From Clostridium sp. Cult2 (GTDB taxonomy: Bacteria > Bacillota > Clostridia > Tissierellales > Tepidimicrobiaceae): a stretch of 46,163 bases of DNA. Of the stretch, positions 34,165 through 43,857 are shown piece by piece; the first letter of the stretch is position 1; every line of letters begins with the position of its first letter. The notes beneath the pieces were generated by a model that worked only from the letters and a program-made list of their open reading frames with translations, made no database searches and had not been told where the DNA came from. The position numbers were made by a program, and so were the translations under genes. The stretch covers positions 1 through 46,163 of the forward strand of contig NZ_PPXX01000006.1 of NCBI RefSeq assembly GCF_021655075.1. The letters are read 5' to 3'.

Positions 34165-34773
34165 TTACAATTTGGATACATATGGGTTTCCATCTATGTA
34201 AAATCTATATGGAAAATCTTTGGCTTCTTCTGCATAATCTATACCTATTCTTTTAGTTTCTATTATATTGAATATTTCTTTTCCACCGTCTTCTAAGTAT
34301 AATCTGTCTCCACAAAGGTCTATCTTATCCTGTGTTTTATCAATGTTAAAAGCCATGGATAGCTTTCCCGGGCCGTTGGTTAGGTTCTTTCTTTGATACT
34401 TACTCAATTCTTCATAGGACTTCCCAAATCTATGTAAAGCCATTTGATTTATATTTTCTATAGGTTCTATAGCTCTTATTAAAACTGCTTCTGGAATGCC
34501 TTCTTTTTCTGTCACTATGTTTAAGCAATAATACATCCCGTATATAAGATAGACATAGGCTGTACCAGGAGCTCCATACATGGTTTCTACTCTTTTAGTT
34601 TTTCTTCCGCCATAGGAATGGGCTGCTTTATCTTTTAATCCTAGGTAAGCCTCTGTCTCAACAATCATTCCTGTTAATTTATGCCCTTCTATATTGTGTA
34701 TTAATATTTTTCCTAAGAGTTCTTTTGCTACAGTTATTGTATCTCTGCTATAGAAATTTCTATTTAGCTTCAT
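34165..34773 (-). CDS. DNA-3-methyladenine glycosylase (AAG/MPG family)
   Basis: This 202-residue base-excision repair enzyme removes alkylated purines. Motifs: AKELLGKILIHN, GMIVETEAYLGLKDKAAHSY (active-site Glu), TMYGAPGTAYVYLIYGMYYCLNIV, EAVLIRAIEP and LTNGPGKLSMAF. The length is normal for bacterial members. ATG follows AAAGGAGTGAAAGG. It is probably transcribed separately from the LCP gene, 61 bases downstream. Confidence 0.95.
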   Translation of the reverse strand: MKLNRNFYSRDTITVAKELLGKILIHNIEGHKLTGMIVETEAYLGLKDKAAHSYGGRKTKRVETMYGAPGTAYVYLIYGMYYCLNIVTEKEGIPEAVLIRAIEPIENINQMALHRFGKSYEELSKYQRKNLTNGPGKLSMAFNIDKTQDKIDLCGDRLYLEDGGKEIFNIIETKRIGIDYAEEAKDFPYRFYIDGNPYVSKL

Positions 34774-34822
34774 CCTTTCACTCCTTTAAACTTATTCATT
34801 CTATATTATATCTATTAAAAAG

Positions 34823-34849
34823 AAAAATAGGCGAAAATCGCCTATTTTT
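34823..34849 (-). terminator. terminator of the DJ-1 family gene
   Basis: AAAAATAGGCGA (34823-34834) and TCGCCTATTTTT (34838-34849) form a 12-bp stem with a 3-nt loop. On the minus strand the T tract extends into TTTTTCTTTTT. It lies 20 bases past the DJ-1 family stop. Confidence 0.92.
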
Positions 34850-34869
34850 ATTAACATTAAGGATATCAT

Positions 34870-35445
34870 CTATTTGGAAATGTTTTCTTCTACCATATCT
34901 AGTAAAATATCCTTTTTTAACTCTTCTTTTTTCTCTTTCCCTACTAAATTTTCTACTATTTTTAATGCAAAATAGACTGCTACTGCAGGACCTCTTGCTG
35001 TTATAATGTTATTATCTTGAACTACTAAATCATCCTTATATTCACTTTCTTTTAAATCTCCTTCAAATCCTGGATAAGATGTAACCTTCTTTCCTTTAAT
35101 AATTCCTGCTCTTTCTAATACTATTGGACCAGCGCAAATAGCTGCTACTAATTTTCCTCCATCATTAAACTCTTTTACCATATCTATTACTCTGCCATCA
35201 TCTCTAAGGTTGGTAGCTCCTGGTAGCCCCCCAGGTATAACCATACCATCATAATTTTTTATACTGTCTATTTCTTTTAATACCTTATCTGCTTCTACTA
35301 CAATCCTATGAGCTCCTTTTACCTTGGTTTCTTCTGTTATAGAGCAAATATCTACTATTATGTCCATTCTCCTTAAATAATCCACTGTTGTAAGAGCTTC
35401 CACCTCTTCAAATCCTTCTGCTAGCAATAATAATACCTTCTTCAT
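34870..35445 (-). CDS. DJ-1/PfpI family protein
   Basis: This 191-residue protein has a flavodoxin-like fold. The N-terminal KVLLLLAEGFEEVEALTTVDYLR contains the conserved Glu; the nucleophile elbow is VAAICAGPIVLERAG with the reactive Cys; GMVIPGGLPGA is the GG loop. It belongs to the DJ-1 family (protein/nucleotide deglycase, glyoxalase III or chaperone activities have been claimed). The exact role is unknown. ATG follows AAGGAGGTT. Confidence 0.93.
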   Translation of the reverse strand: MKKVLLLLAEGFEEVEALTTVDYLRRMDIIVDICSITEETKVKGAHRIVVEADKVLKEIDSIKNYDGMVIPGGLPGATNLRDDGRVIDMVKEFNDGGKLVAAICAGPIVLERAGIIKGKKVTSYPGFEGDLKESEYKDDLVVQDNNIITARGPAVAVYFALKIVENLVGKEKKEELKKDILLDMVEENISK

Positions 35446-35531
35446 TTTTTAACCTCCTTAATATCTCCTTGTATATATTATATACCAATAATAAGGGGTT
35501 TAAAAACCCAACCTGCTACTAAATGAAAAAG

Positions 35532-35575
35532 CAAGGCATAGTTCTGCAAATTACTGGGGGTAGAACTATGCCTTG
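35532..35575 (-). terminator. terminator of the lipoprotein gene
   Basis: CAAGGCATAGTTCT (35532-35545) and its perfect complement (35562-35575) form a 14-bp stem with a 16-nt loop. On the minus strand GCTTTTTC follows. It lies directly after the lipoprotein stop codon. Confidence 0.88.
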
Positions 35576-35581
35576 GTGGAC

Positions 35582-36571
35582 TTATTTTTGCTCTTCCAAT
35601 GTTGCAATGGCTTCACTATGAAGCTCTGGAACTTTAGAGAGCACATTTTCATCTATTATATTTTGGTTTTCATCTATAATATCTATATATTTAGAAACCA
35701 CTCTAGATGTTACAGTTTCATTTATATTTTTAGTCTTTTTGTAGCTTGATAGAACCTCATCTTTTATTTCTTTAGTTTCATAATCATATATAAGAGTATT
35801 ATCTGAACCTTCTAAATAGAATTTTAAATATACTCCATATAGTCTCAATATTTCTTCATACTTTATGCTATCTGGATATTTATTAATATAATTTTCTGTT
35901 TTAATAAGTCTTTCTGCTAACTGGTCAAAGGAAATCACTAATCCTGCATCCAATATGGTTGGCATATTGGAATCCATTGATTTTAAATCTATATATTCTT
36001 TTATTTCATCTGATAGATAATTATTATAAACCTTTAATGCTTCATAGTCTATAATTGGATAAAAAGCACCTTCCATATTTATAAGTTTATATTTCCCCTG
36101 TACTATATTTTTAACCAATTCCTTTAAACTCTCATTTTTTATTTCTTCTGTCTTAGTCTTATCAAAGAACAAGTAATCTTCAATTTTAGCTTTACTATTA
36201 TGAACTTCAGACAAAGTTAATAACTCCATTTGATGTTCTTCCATAAATAACTGGTCTGTATATCTATCTATATACTCCTCTTGTACTTCTTCTAATTCTC
36301 TTATCATCTCTATGGTGTATTCCATATTTACATTTCCAATATTTTTATCTATAAACTTAACTAATGTAAAAGGTTCGTTATCACTTTTAACCATAGTTTC
36401 GAACTCTTTCATTATCTTTTCTTCATCATTTTCAACTATAGTATCTGTTTTTGGTTCCAATCTGCCTACAGTTTCATCTTTGCTTTTCTCTACATCTTTT
36501 TCTCCACATCCTACAAGAGATGTAAATAATAGGATGATGATAAATATAAAAGCTATAGGTTTTTTATTCAT
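35582..36571 (-). CDS. hypothetical lipoprotein
   Basis: The protein has about 329 residues. The signal peptide MNKKPIAFIFIIILLFTSLVGC ends in the lipobox LVGC, so it should be lipid-anchored on the outer face of the membrane. The mature part is acidic, Glu/Lys/Asp-rich and mostly helical, with no domain I recognise and no repeats. ATG 36571 follows AGAGGTAGTGATT; an earlier in-frame start (36589) overlaps that site. It is monocistronic, ending in its own terminator. Confidence 0.85.
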   Translation of the reverse strand: MNKKPIAFIFIIILLFTSLVGCGEKDVEKSKDETVGRLEPKTDTIVENDEEKIMKEFETMVKSDNEPFTLVKFIDKNIGNVNMEYTIEMIRELEEVQEEYIDRYTDQLFMEEHQMELLTLSEVHNSKAKIEDYLFFDKTKTEEIKNESLKELVKNIVQGKYKLINMEGAFYPIIDYEALKVYNNYLSDEIKEYIDLKSMDSNMPTILDAGLVISFDQLAERLIKTENYINKYPDSIKYEEILRLYGVYLKFYLEGSDNTLIYDYETKEIKDEVLSSYKKTKNINETVTSRVVSKYIDIIDENQNIIDENVLSKVPELHSEAIATLEEQK

Positions 36572-36723
36572 AATCACTACCTCTTTCACTATTTTGTTAT
36601 TCCTATTATATCCATTAATCCAAATATAATATGGATTACTATATTTAATATACCAATTCTACATAAAAAAGTCGTTACAAATGAGTTACAATATTATTGC
36701 TATAAAATGACGATAATGTTAAT

Positions 36724-36774
36724 AGCCTTCCCTTTGATTCAGATTATTAATTTTCACTGAACCAAGGGAAGGCT
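36724..36774. terminator. long hairpin at the end of the activase gene
   Basis: AGCCTTCCCTT plus a nearby TGATTCAG pairs with CTGAACCA plus AGGGAAGGCT in an 18-bp imperfect stem (36724-36741 and 36757-36774). The T tract after it is short on both strands (GGCTTTTAA on plus, GGCTATTAA on minus). It is probably the terminator of the minus-strand activase gene, whose stop is at 36782. Confidence 0.65.
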
Positions 36775-36781
36775 TTTAATC

Positions 36782-39700
36782 TTAACTTTCTATATTATAA
36801 GTTTTTGTTAAGTATTCCTTTTTTTCTTCTACATTATCATGGGCTGTTGAAAGCATTAACTTAATTCTATTTAACTGATTTACTTCACTGGCCCCTGGGT
36901 CATAATCAATGGCAACTATATTAGCCTGTGGGTATATATCCCTAATGGCCTTTATGACACCTTTGCCTGTTATATGATTTGGTAAGCAGGCAAAAGGTTG
37001 AGTACATACTATATTTTCTGCACCACTTTGGATTAATTCTAACATTTCTGCAGTAAGTAGCCAGCCTTCTCCATATTGATTACCTATGGAAACCAGTCTT
37101 TCTGCTTCCTTAACCAATTCTTCCACTGTTAATGGTTCATGGAATCTATTAGAATTTCTTAATGCTTCCCTTACAGGTTTCCTATAATATTCAATATATT
37201 TTATAGCAATATCGCTACCTATCTTAGGCAGTAAACCCTTTGACAAATATTTATATTTATAGGTTGCATTGTAGCTAGAATATAATAGAAAATCCGTTAA
37301 ATCTGGTACTACCGCTTCTGCTCCTTCAGATTCTAATAAGCTTACTAAATTATTATTAGCCATTGGATGGTATTTTACCAATATTTCTCCTACAACTCCT
37401 ACTTTAGGTTTGATTAAACTTTCATCTATCTCTAATTCATCAAAATCCTTAACCATATAATAAATATTCTCTACATACTCTTTTTTATCTCCTACTTTCA
37501 CCGCTTCAGAACATTTTTTAATCCAATGTTCCGATAATACATTTGCAGATCCCTTAATCTTTTCGTAAGGTCTTACACGATATAATAGCCTCATTATAAG
37601 ATCTCCATACAAAATAGCCATTACTCCCTTTCTTCCCATTTCCAAAGAATAAGTAAATCCAGGGTTGGTTTCGATACCTTGAGCTGATACTGCAATTACT
37701 GGAATATTACCAAAGCCCGCATCTTTTAATGCTTTTCGTATGAAACCAATATAATTAGAAGCTCTACATACCCCTCCAGTTTGGCTCATCAATAGAGATA
37801 CATTATTTAAATCATATTTTCCAGATTTTAATGCAGCAATATATTGACCTACAGTTATTATAGAAGGATAACAAGCGTCATTATTTACATATTTTAATCC
37901 TTCATCAATAGCTTTCAAGTCCATTGTTGGTAAAAACTCTAGATTATATCCACAGGAACTTAAGGCTTCCTGTAATATTTTAAAATGTATTGGCGCCATT
38001 TGAGGAGCTAATATAGTATGTTTTTCTCTCATTTCTTTAGTAAATGCTATTTTTTCTATTGGTTGGTATTTCTTTTCTATTTTAAAACCACTCTTTTCTC
38101 TTTCTTCCAAAGCTGCATAAAGGGATCTTACCCTAATTTTAGCTGCACCTAAATTGCTAACTTCATCAATTTTTAGCACTGTATATATCTTTTCATAACC
38201 ATGGAGGATTTCTTCTACTTGATCTGTTGTAACTGCGTCTAAACCACAACCAAAGGAGTTTAACTGTATAAGCTCTAAATTCTTCTGAGTAGCCACAAAA
38301 GAAGCTGCTCTATATAATCTGGAATGATAAACCCATTGGTCTAATACCCTTAAAGGCCTTTCAGGTTTTGCTAAATGGGCTATAGAATCCTCTGTTAAAA
38401 CAGCCATGCCCAAGGATGTAACTAATTCTGGTATACCATGGTTAATCTCAGGATCTATATGATAAGGCCTTCCTGCTAGTACTATCCCTTTTATGCCTTC
38501 TCCTTCCATGATCTTTAAAGTTTCCTCGCCTTTTCTTTCTATATCCTTCTTATAGGCCATCAATTCATCCCAAGCCTTATCTACAGCCTGCCTTATCTCT
38601 CTATAAGGTATATCGAAATCCTTTAGTTCATCTTTTAACCTTTTCTTCAATCCTAATTTGCTATCAAAGGATATAAATGGATTTAAAAATAATACATCCT
38701 TATGCATTACTTCATCTACATTATGCTTAATAACCTCAGAGTAACCAATTACAACAGGACAGTTTACGTGATTATCTACCTCTTTATCTTCCTTATGTTC
38801 ATAAAATACTGCAGGGTAAAATATGAAATCTATATCCTTTTCTATTAAATCCATTATATGACCGTGGGATATTTTGGCTGGATAACAAGCGGTTTCACTT
38901 GGTATAGAGCTTATACCTTTCTCATATACTTCCCTATTGGATTCAGTAGATAATTGAACCCTAAAACCTAAATCTGTAAAGAAAGTATACCAGAAGGGAT
39001 AATTTTCATAGATATTTAACACCCTTGGGATTCCTACTGTGCCCCTTTTAGCTTCTCCTTTAGACAAAGGTTCATATCCAAAGGTTCTATTATATTTATA
39101 TTCATATAGATTCGGTATCTTTTTAGTGCTCTTTGTTATTCCTGCTCCCTTTTCACACCTATTTCCTGTAATATATCTTTTTCCGTCGGAAAATATATTT
39201 ATAGTTAAGGAACAATTATTACCACATCTTCCACAGTTTGCTCTTTTGGTCTTATAGCTAAAATTGTTCAATTCCTCTTTTAAAAGTATATTAGACTCTA
39301 TTCCTTCTTCATATCTTTCTTTAGCTATTAATGCTGCACCTAAAGCCCCCATAAGCCCAGGTATATCAGGTCTTACTACATCTCTTTTTGATACCAACTC
39401 AAAGGACCTTAATATTGCATCTCCATAAAAGGTTCCCCCTTGAACTACTATATTCTCTCCTAATTCCTTTGGGTCTCTTACCTTAATTACCTTTTGAATT
39501 GCATTTTTAATTACCGAGTAAGAAAGTCCTGCTGCAATATCGCCAACGGTAGCTCCTTCTTTTTGAGCTTGTTTGACTTTAGAATTCATAAATACAGTAC
39601 ATCTAGAGCCTAAATCTACTGGATTCTCAGCTAGTAATCCCTCATTTAAGAAATCCTCTACAGACATATTTAACGAATGGGCAAAGGTCTCCAAAAAGGA

Positions 39701-41047
39701 GCCACAACCTGAAGAACATGCCTCATTTAAGAGTATACTATCTATTACTCCGTCCTTTGTTTTCATACATTTCATATCCTGGCCACCAATGTCCAGGATA
39801 AAATCTACCTTAGGTTGGAAAAAAAGGGCTGCCTTATAATGAGCCATAGTTTCTACTTCCCCTACATCTATATTTAATGCAGCTTTAATAAACTCTTCCC
39901 CATAACCAGTAACAGTAGAATAGCTAATTTTCTCTCCTTCTGGGAGCTTGTCATAAATCTCCTTTAAAATTTCTATCGTTAAATCTAAAGGTTTCCCTTT
40001 GTTATTCCCATAGTATGAATATAGAATATTGTTATCTTCATCTATTAGAATAGCTTTAGTAGTGGTAGAACCTGCATCTATTCCAAGATAGCACTTTCCA
40101 CTATGAATTTCAATATTCTTATATTTCATCTTATGAGTTATATGATTTTCTTTAAACTCCTTTAATTCTTCTTCATTTTTAAATAGTGGCCTTAAATTTC
40201 TAATTTCTGATTCCATTTGCACTTTTGAGTCTAGTGACCTGTTCTTTAATTCCTCGAAACTAATAACCTTCTCTTCCATAGAAGCAACTGCTGCCCCTAT
40301 TGCTACAAACAATTGAGAGTTTTCTGGAAATATTATCTCATCTTCGGATAAATTCAATGTTTCCACATATCTTTTCCTTAATTCTGGTAAGAAATGTAAA
40401 GGTCCTCCTAAAAAAGCAACCTTTCCCTTAATAGGTCTACCACAGGCAAGATTAGAAATGGTTTGATTTACCACAGATTGGAATACAGATGCTGCTATAT
40501 CTTCCTTTGATACCCCTTGGTTAATTAATGCTTGAATATCAGTTTTGGCAAATACTCCACATCTGGAAGCAATAGAATATATGGTTTTGTGCCTCTCTGC
40601 CAATTCATTCAATCCCTGAGCATCTGTTTCAATTAATGATGCCATTTGATCTATAAATGCACCAGTTCCACCAGCACAGATGCTATTCATCCTCTGTTCA
40701 ACATTCCCATCTAAATAAGTAATCTTTGCATCTTCTCCACCTAGTTCAATAGCTACATCCGTTTGTGGAATAAATTTTCTAATACCAGTAGTAGAAGCAA
40801 CAACTTCCTGAATAAAGGGAATGCCTAACCATTTGTGAACAGAGAGTCCTCCTGAACCCGTTACCATAATCGTTACAATTTCATTTTTAAATCTTTTATA
40901 AGCATCTAATATTACGTCTTTTACACTATTTCTAACATCAGAATAGTGTCTCCTATAAGTACTATAAACAATATCATAAGATGAATTTAAGACCACTAAC
41001 TTTACAGTAGTGGAACCAACATCTAAACCTAAACGTAAATTTATCAT
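36782..41047 (-). CDS. two-domain acyl-CoA dehydratase activase (BcrA/BadF/HgdC type ATPase)
   Basis: This 1421-residue protein has two tandem ASKHA ATPase domains of the 2-hydroxyacyl-CoA dehydratase activase type: [14 protein letters not shown] with GGEDAKI and [13 protein letters not shown] (1-270), then [17 protein letters not shown] with [10 protein letters not shown] and [12 protein letters not shown] (about 320-590). A Cys cluster CGRCGNNC (about 615) follows, then a DUF2229/HgdB-like half with [39 protein letters not shown] and [16 protein letters not shown]. Such fusions are common in anaerobic Firmicutes; the true substrate is unproven. Activases use an Fe4S4 cluster and ATP to inject an electron into a dehydratase. 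No dehydratase subunit genes flank it. Confidence 0.93.
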   Translation of the reverse strand: MINLRLGLDVGSTTVKLVVLNSSYDIVYSTYRRHYSDVRNSVKDVILDAYKRFKNEIVTIMVTGSGGLSVHKWLGIPFIQEVVASTTGIRKFIPQTDVAIELGGEDAKITYLDGNVEQRMNSICAGGTGAFIDQMASLIETDAQGLNELAERHKTIYSIASRCGVFAKTDIQALINQGVSKEDIAASVFQSVVNQTISNLACGRPIKGKVAFLGGPLHFLPELRKRYVETLNLSEDEIIFPENSQLFVAIGAAVASMEEKVISFEELKNRSLDSKVQMESEIRNLRPLFKNEEELKEFKENHITHKMKYKNIEIHSGKCYLGIDAGSTTTKAILIDEDNNILYSYYGNNKGKPLDLTIEILKEIYDKLPEGEKISYSTVTGYGEEFIKAALNIDVGEVETMAHYKAALFFQPKVDFILDIGGQDMKCMKTKDGVIDSILLNEACSSGCGSFLETFAHSLNMSVEDFLNEGLLAENPVDLGSRCTVFMNSKVKQAQKEGATVGDIAAGLSYSVIKNAIQKVIKVRDPKELGENIVVQGGTFYGDAILRSFELVSKRDVVRPDIPGLMGALGAALIAKERYEEGIESNILLKEELNNFSYKTKRANCGRCGNNCSLTINIFSDGKRYITGNRCEKGAGITKSTKKIPNLYEYKYNRTFGYEPLSKGEAKRGTVGIPRVLNIYENYPFWYTFFTDLGFRVQLSTESNREVYEKGISSIPSETACYPAKISHGHIMDLIEKDIDFIFYPAVFYEHKEDKEVDNHVNCPVVIGYSEVIKHNVDEVMHKDVLFLNPFISFDSKLGLKKRLKDELKDFDIPYREIRQAVDKAWDELMAYKKDIERKGEETLKIMEGEGIKGIVLAGRPYHIDPEINHGIPELVTSLGMAVLTEDSIAHLAKPERPLRVLDQWVYHSRLYRAASFVATQKNLELIQLNSFGCGLDAVTTDQVEEILHGYEKIYTVLKIDEVSNLGAAKIRVRSLYAALEEREKSGFKIEKKYQPIEKIAFTKEMREKHTILAPQMAPIHFKILQEALSSCGYNLEFLPTMDLKAIDEGLKYVNNDACYPSIITVGQYIAALKSGKYDLNNVSLLMSQTGGVCRASNYIGFIRKALKDAGFGNIPVIAVSAQGIETNPGFTYSLEMGRKGVMAILYGDLIMRLLYRVRPYEKIKGSANVLSEHWIKKCSEAVKVGDKKEYVENIYYMVKDFDELEIDESLIKPKVGVVGEILVKYHPMANNNLVSLLESEGAEAVVPDLTDFLLYSSYNATYKYKYLSKGLLPKIGSDIAIKYIEYYRKPVREALRNSNRFHEPLTVEELVKEAERLVSIGNQYGEGWLLTAEMLELIQSGAENIVCTQPFACLPNHITGKGVIKAIRDIYPQANIVAIDYDPGASEVNQLNRIKLMLSTAHDNVEEKKEYLTKTYNIES

Positions 41048-41053
41048 GTTTTC

Positions 41054-41074
41054 GCAGTTAACTGCTCTACCCCC
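41054..41074 (-). promoter_or_regulatory. ribosome binding site with an intervening hairpin before the activase gene
   Basis: On the minus strand GGGGG (41074-41070) is the only good Shine-Dalgarno-like sequence. It is 22 bases from the ATG at 41047. Between them is the 12-base palindrome GCAGTTAACTGC (41054-41065), which can fold as GCAG-TTAA-CTGC and shorten the effective distance to about 10 bases. Confidence 0.45.
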
Positions 41075-41134
41075 TTGTCTTTAATATGCACAGCAGCAAC
41101 AACTAATATTTACATTACAAAATAGATTAAATGA

Positions 41135-41163
41135 ATTATAGCATAGTTAATTCTCAATTACAA
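41135..41163 (-). promoter_or_regulatory. promoter of the activase gene
   Basis: The minus strand reads TTGTAA (41163-41158), 17 bases, then TATAAT (41140-41135), preceded by TGC, giving an extended -10. About 80 bases of leader follow before the ATG. The rest of the 293-base gap to the CPBP gene contains only AT-rich DNA and the CPBP promoter. Confidence 0.75.
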
Positions 41164-41284
41164 ATATTGTTAATCCCTTGATAATACATATAATCTTTCA
41201 ATAAACTGAGTATTTATATCTATTAATAGTTATTAGTATGATTATATATCTTTTATGTATATTATACTACATGTTTTATTTGGT

Positions 41285-41312
41285 TTGAGAATAAGCATAT
41301 TTATTGTATAAT
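41285..41312 (+). promoter_or_regulatory. promoter of the CPBP gene
   Basis: TTGAGA (41285-41290), 16 bases, TATAAT (41307-41312), followed after 15 bases by AAAGGAGATATTT and the ATG. The leader is short and no operator is apparent. Confidence 0.7.
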
Positions 41313-41340
41313 AATAGTATAAGACTTAAAGGAGATATTT

Positions 41341-42213
41341 ATGGAAGGTAAAGTATTAAAACAAGAACGGATAATACATAAAGTCAACCGTTTCTATCTA
41401 TATGTAATCATATGGTCTATAATAGTGCAGTTTTTGCCTATTCCTTTTAATGCTTATCAATATGTGTCCTTTTTAATACCTATTAGCATATATTTATTCA
41501 TCAATAGAGAAAAGGCGGAAAGAATTTTAAAACCTAATGTATTAGATTTTAAAAGCACAATAATCATATTTGCCATTTGGTTTTGTATGTTGCCAATTCT
41601 AGTATCTATAGTTGCTTTATATACTAAGTTTTTTGGAAGTACATTGGCAGATATTATAGCCTATGATTACCATAATACTTTCGTAGGTAGCATAATATTT
41701 ACTGCCGTGACTCCAGCCATATTTGAGGAAATCCTTATGAGAGGTATAATATTAGATGGATATAGGAATAAAAGTTATTTTGTTGCTGCTTTAATGAATG
41801 GTTTGTTATTCGGAATGCTTCATTTAAATTTCTTTCAATTCTTCCATACCTTCATAGCTGGCTTTATTGCTAGTTATCTGGTATTTGCCACAAATTCTAT
41901 ATACGCTGGAATGATAATCCATTTCATCAATAATGGATTCCCTATAATTATTGACTATTTATATCCACCAGATCCAAATATAGGTTATGCCTCTAACCCA
42001 AACTTTAGCAGCTGTTTTGTGTCCGTAGTCTTTTCCGTTGCTGTCATATACATGCTCATAGGTTTGTTAGCTAAGGTTAATGGCGTAAACCTTAAAAAGA
42101 AAAAAAACATATCTGATGAAAAGATTATTAATGCATCTTTAATAATCAGCATTATTTTGTTCATTCTATTCAGCATATTATTGATAACTTTGATATCGAA
42201 AACTCCCAGCTAG
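41341..42213 (+). CDS. CPBP family intramembrane metalloprotease
   Basis: This 290-residue membrane protein has about eight hydrophobic segments. The catalytic motifs are FEEILMRG (EExxxR at 129-134) and GMLHLNFFQFFHTF (His161), followed by the third motif FINNGFPI. CPBP (Abi/Rce1-like) proteases cleave within membranes; in Firmicutes they are linked to peptide maturation or self-immunity, but there is no bacteriocin-like gene next to this one. Monocistronic, with its own promoter and terminator. Confidence 0.92.
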   Translation: MEGKVLKQERIIHKVNRFYLYVIIWSIIVQFLPIPFNAYQYVSFLIPISIYLFINREKAERILKPNVLDFKSTIIIFAIWFCMLPILVSIVALYTKFFGSTLADIIAYDYHNTFVGSIIFTAVTPAIFEEILMRGIILDGYRNKSYFVAALMNGLLFGMLHLNFFQFFHTFIAGFIASYLVFATNSIYAGMIIHFINNGFPIIIDYLYPPDPNIGYASNPNFSSCFVSVVFSVAVIYMLIGLLAKVNGVNLKKKKNISDEKIINASLIISIILFILFSILLITLISKTPS

Positions 42214-42230
42214 GGAGTTTTCGATTTTTC
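42196..42230 (+). terminator. terminator of the CPBP gene
   Basis: TCGAAAACTCCC (42196-42207) and its complement (42213-42224) form a 12-bp stem with a 5-nt loop, followed by TTTTTC. The stop codon lies in the 3' arm. Confidence 0.93.
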
Positions 42231-42252
42231 TATAGTATTTTCATTTTTCCCC

Positions 42253-42304
42253 TTTACAAATGCTCCATCACCGGTTATAATACCAGTGTACCCCCCAGTG
42301 GTAT
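42253..42304 (+). promoter_or_regulatory. promoter and operator-like dyad before the Fe-S/flavin oxidoreductase gene
   Basis: TTTACA (42253-42258), 17 bases, TATAAT (42276-42281) is a near-consensus promoter. Overlapping the -10 and the start point is ATACCA (42280-42285), 13 bases, TGGTAT (42299-42304). A run of six C followed by AGT lies in the middle, and CCAGTG is repeated directly (42283-42288 and 42295-42300). A C6 tract next to AGT inside a dyad recalls operators of the CsoR/RcnR/FrmR family. No such regulator gene is in the window. Confidence 0.65.
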
Positions 42305-42328
42305 ATATTAATTCATAGGAGGTATTAG

Positions 42329-43813
42329 ATGGAGAATTATTACATTAAGACCAATAGGACTTTTACTAACATTAGAAAAAATGCCTGGATATTTACACTT
42401 TTAGTAGCTATAGGGGGCTTGTGGAAACCTAAATTAGGTTTGCTAGTCATTTTTATTATGGCTGGTTTAACAACTACTTCATTTTTTTCAGGTAGATATT
42501 GGTGTGGCAACTTTTGTCCCCATGGTTCCTTATTTGATAGGATAACTATGCCTATTAGTTTAAACAAAAAAATCCCTAAATTTATGAAATCTACACCTAT
42601 GATGATAGGTTTTTTTGCATTCTTTATGTACAATTTCTCAAAAAAAATAATCAAAGTTTCAAATTTTTGGGGAACCTATGATTTTCTAGATAAATTAGGG
42701 TTTGTTTTTGTTACTACCTATTTAATGGTTTTAATTGCTGGAGGTTTGTTTGCTGTATTGATAAATCCAAGAACTTGGTGTCAGTTTTGCCCAATGGGTA
42801 CAATACAAAAATTATCTCATAAATTAGGTAGAACAATAGGCATCGCTGAAAAAACTGAAAAAAAGGTTACCATAGAAAGTTTGGACAAATGCCATACTTG
42901 TGGAAAATGTTCTAGAGTATGTCCCTTTCAGTTGACTCCTTATTTAGAGTTTTCGGAAAAAAATCAATTTGATAGTATTAACTGCATTAAATGTTCTACC
43001 TGTGTTGAAAATTGTCCAGCAAACATATTATCTCTAAGAACAGAAGAAGAAGCTATTGAGTTAATGAACAGTACCTCTATCAAAGGATATGAAAATGGCC
43101 AAAGTATAAAAGCACAAATTACAGATATTAAGGATTTAGGGAAAAACATAAAGGAATATACATTTTCCTTCATATCTCCTAATATAGTGGAATATAAAGC
43201 AGGTCAATTCATCCTAATCAAAATCCAAGATAAACCAAAAGCCTTTCGAGCCTATACTATCTCATCTTTCAATGAAGATAATACTAAACTAAGTGTCATA
43301 ATTAAAAAAGTCGAAAAAGGATATGGAACAAACATTATATTTAATGATTTTAGGTTAGGAGATATGGTTGAATTGGAAGGTCCTCTTGGAGATGAATTAG
43401 TGGTAGATTATTCAGCTGAGAAGATATTATTTGTTGGAAATGGAATAGGTATTACTCCATTTATCGGTTTAACTAGAGATATTCTAATAAATAATCCATC
43501 ATTAAAAGATGTAAAACTTTTAGATGGTCAAAGATATGAAGATGAATTTTTATATAGGGATTATTTTGAATCCTTGGATAAAAAAGAAGATAGATTCCAA
43601 TATACTCCTGTTGTATCTCGAGATAAAAATAGTTCCTTAAGAAAAGGTTATGTAACCCATGTATTAAGAGACATGGATTTAGAAGGATATAAAGTGTATT
43701 TGTGTGGATCTAAGAATATGATTATAGATAGTTATAATATTTTACTGGATAGAGGAGTTAAAGAAGAAGATATATTCTATGAAAGTGAAGAAAAAATCTC
43801 AATAAACAATTAA
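42329..43813 (+). CDS. membrane 4Fe-4S protein fused to a flavin/NAD(P) reductase module
   Basis: The protein has 494 residues. The N-terminal part (1-170) has four hydrophobic segments and two NapH/CcoG-like cysteine pairs, RYWCGNFCPHG (Cys59, Cys63) and WCQFCPMG (Cys151, Cys154). Two 4Fe-4S ferredoxin clusters follow (CHTCGKCSRVCPF, 188-198; CIKCSTCVENCP, 219-229). From about 255 on comes a ferredoxin-NADP reductase fold: FRAYTISSFNE (flavin site), LEGPLGDEL and GNGIGITPFIGLTRDIL (NAD(P) site). It should pass electrons between a pyridine nucleotide and a membrane or external partner. The physiological acceptor is unknown. ATG follows AGGAGGTATTAG. Confidence 0.88.
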   Translation: MENYYIKTNRTFTNIRKNAWIFTLLVAIGGLWKPKLGLLVIFIMAGLTTTSFFSGRYWCGNFCPHGSLFDRITMPISLNKKIPKFMKSTPMMIGFFAFFMYNFSKKIIKVSNFWGTYDFLDKLGFVFVTTYLMVLIAGGLFAVLINPRTWCQFCPMGTIQKLSHKLGRTIGIAEKTEKKVTIESLDKCHTCGKCSRVCPFQLTPYLEFSEKNQFDSINCIKCSTCVENCPANILSLRTEEEAIELMNSTSIKGYENGQSIKAQITDIKDLGKNIKEYTFSFISPNIVEYKAGQFILIKIQDKPKAFRAYTISSFNEDNTKLSVIIKKVEKGYGTNIIFNDFRLGDMVELEGPLGDELVVDYSAEKILFVGNGIGITPFIGLTRDILINNPSLKDVKLLDGQRYEDEFLYRDYFESLDKKEDRFQYTPVVSRDKNSSLRKGYVTHVLRDMDLEGYKVYLCGSKNMIIDSYNILLDRGVKEEDIFYESEEKISINN

Positions 43814-43857
43814 AAAGTTTAAAAAGCCCAAAAAACTTGGGCTTTTTAAACTTTTTA
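43811..43857. terminator. bidirectional terminator with 20-bp stem
   Basis: A perfect 20-bp inverted repeat (43811-43830 and 43838-43857) has a 7-nt loop. The core is AAAAAGCCCA/TGGGCTTTTT. It covers the stop codons of both convergent genes. Confidence 0.92.

Noticed and set aside
39573-39839. Plus-strand open frame inside the activase gene
   Set aside because: It lies antisense to the second ATPase domain with its conserved motifs; no independent support.
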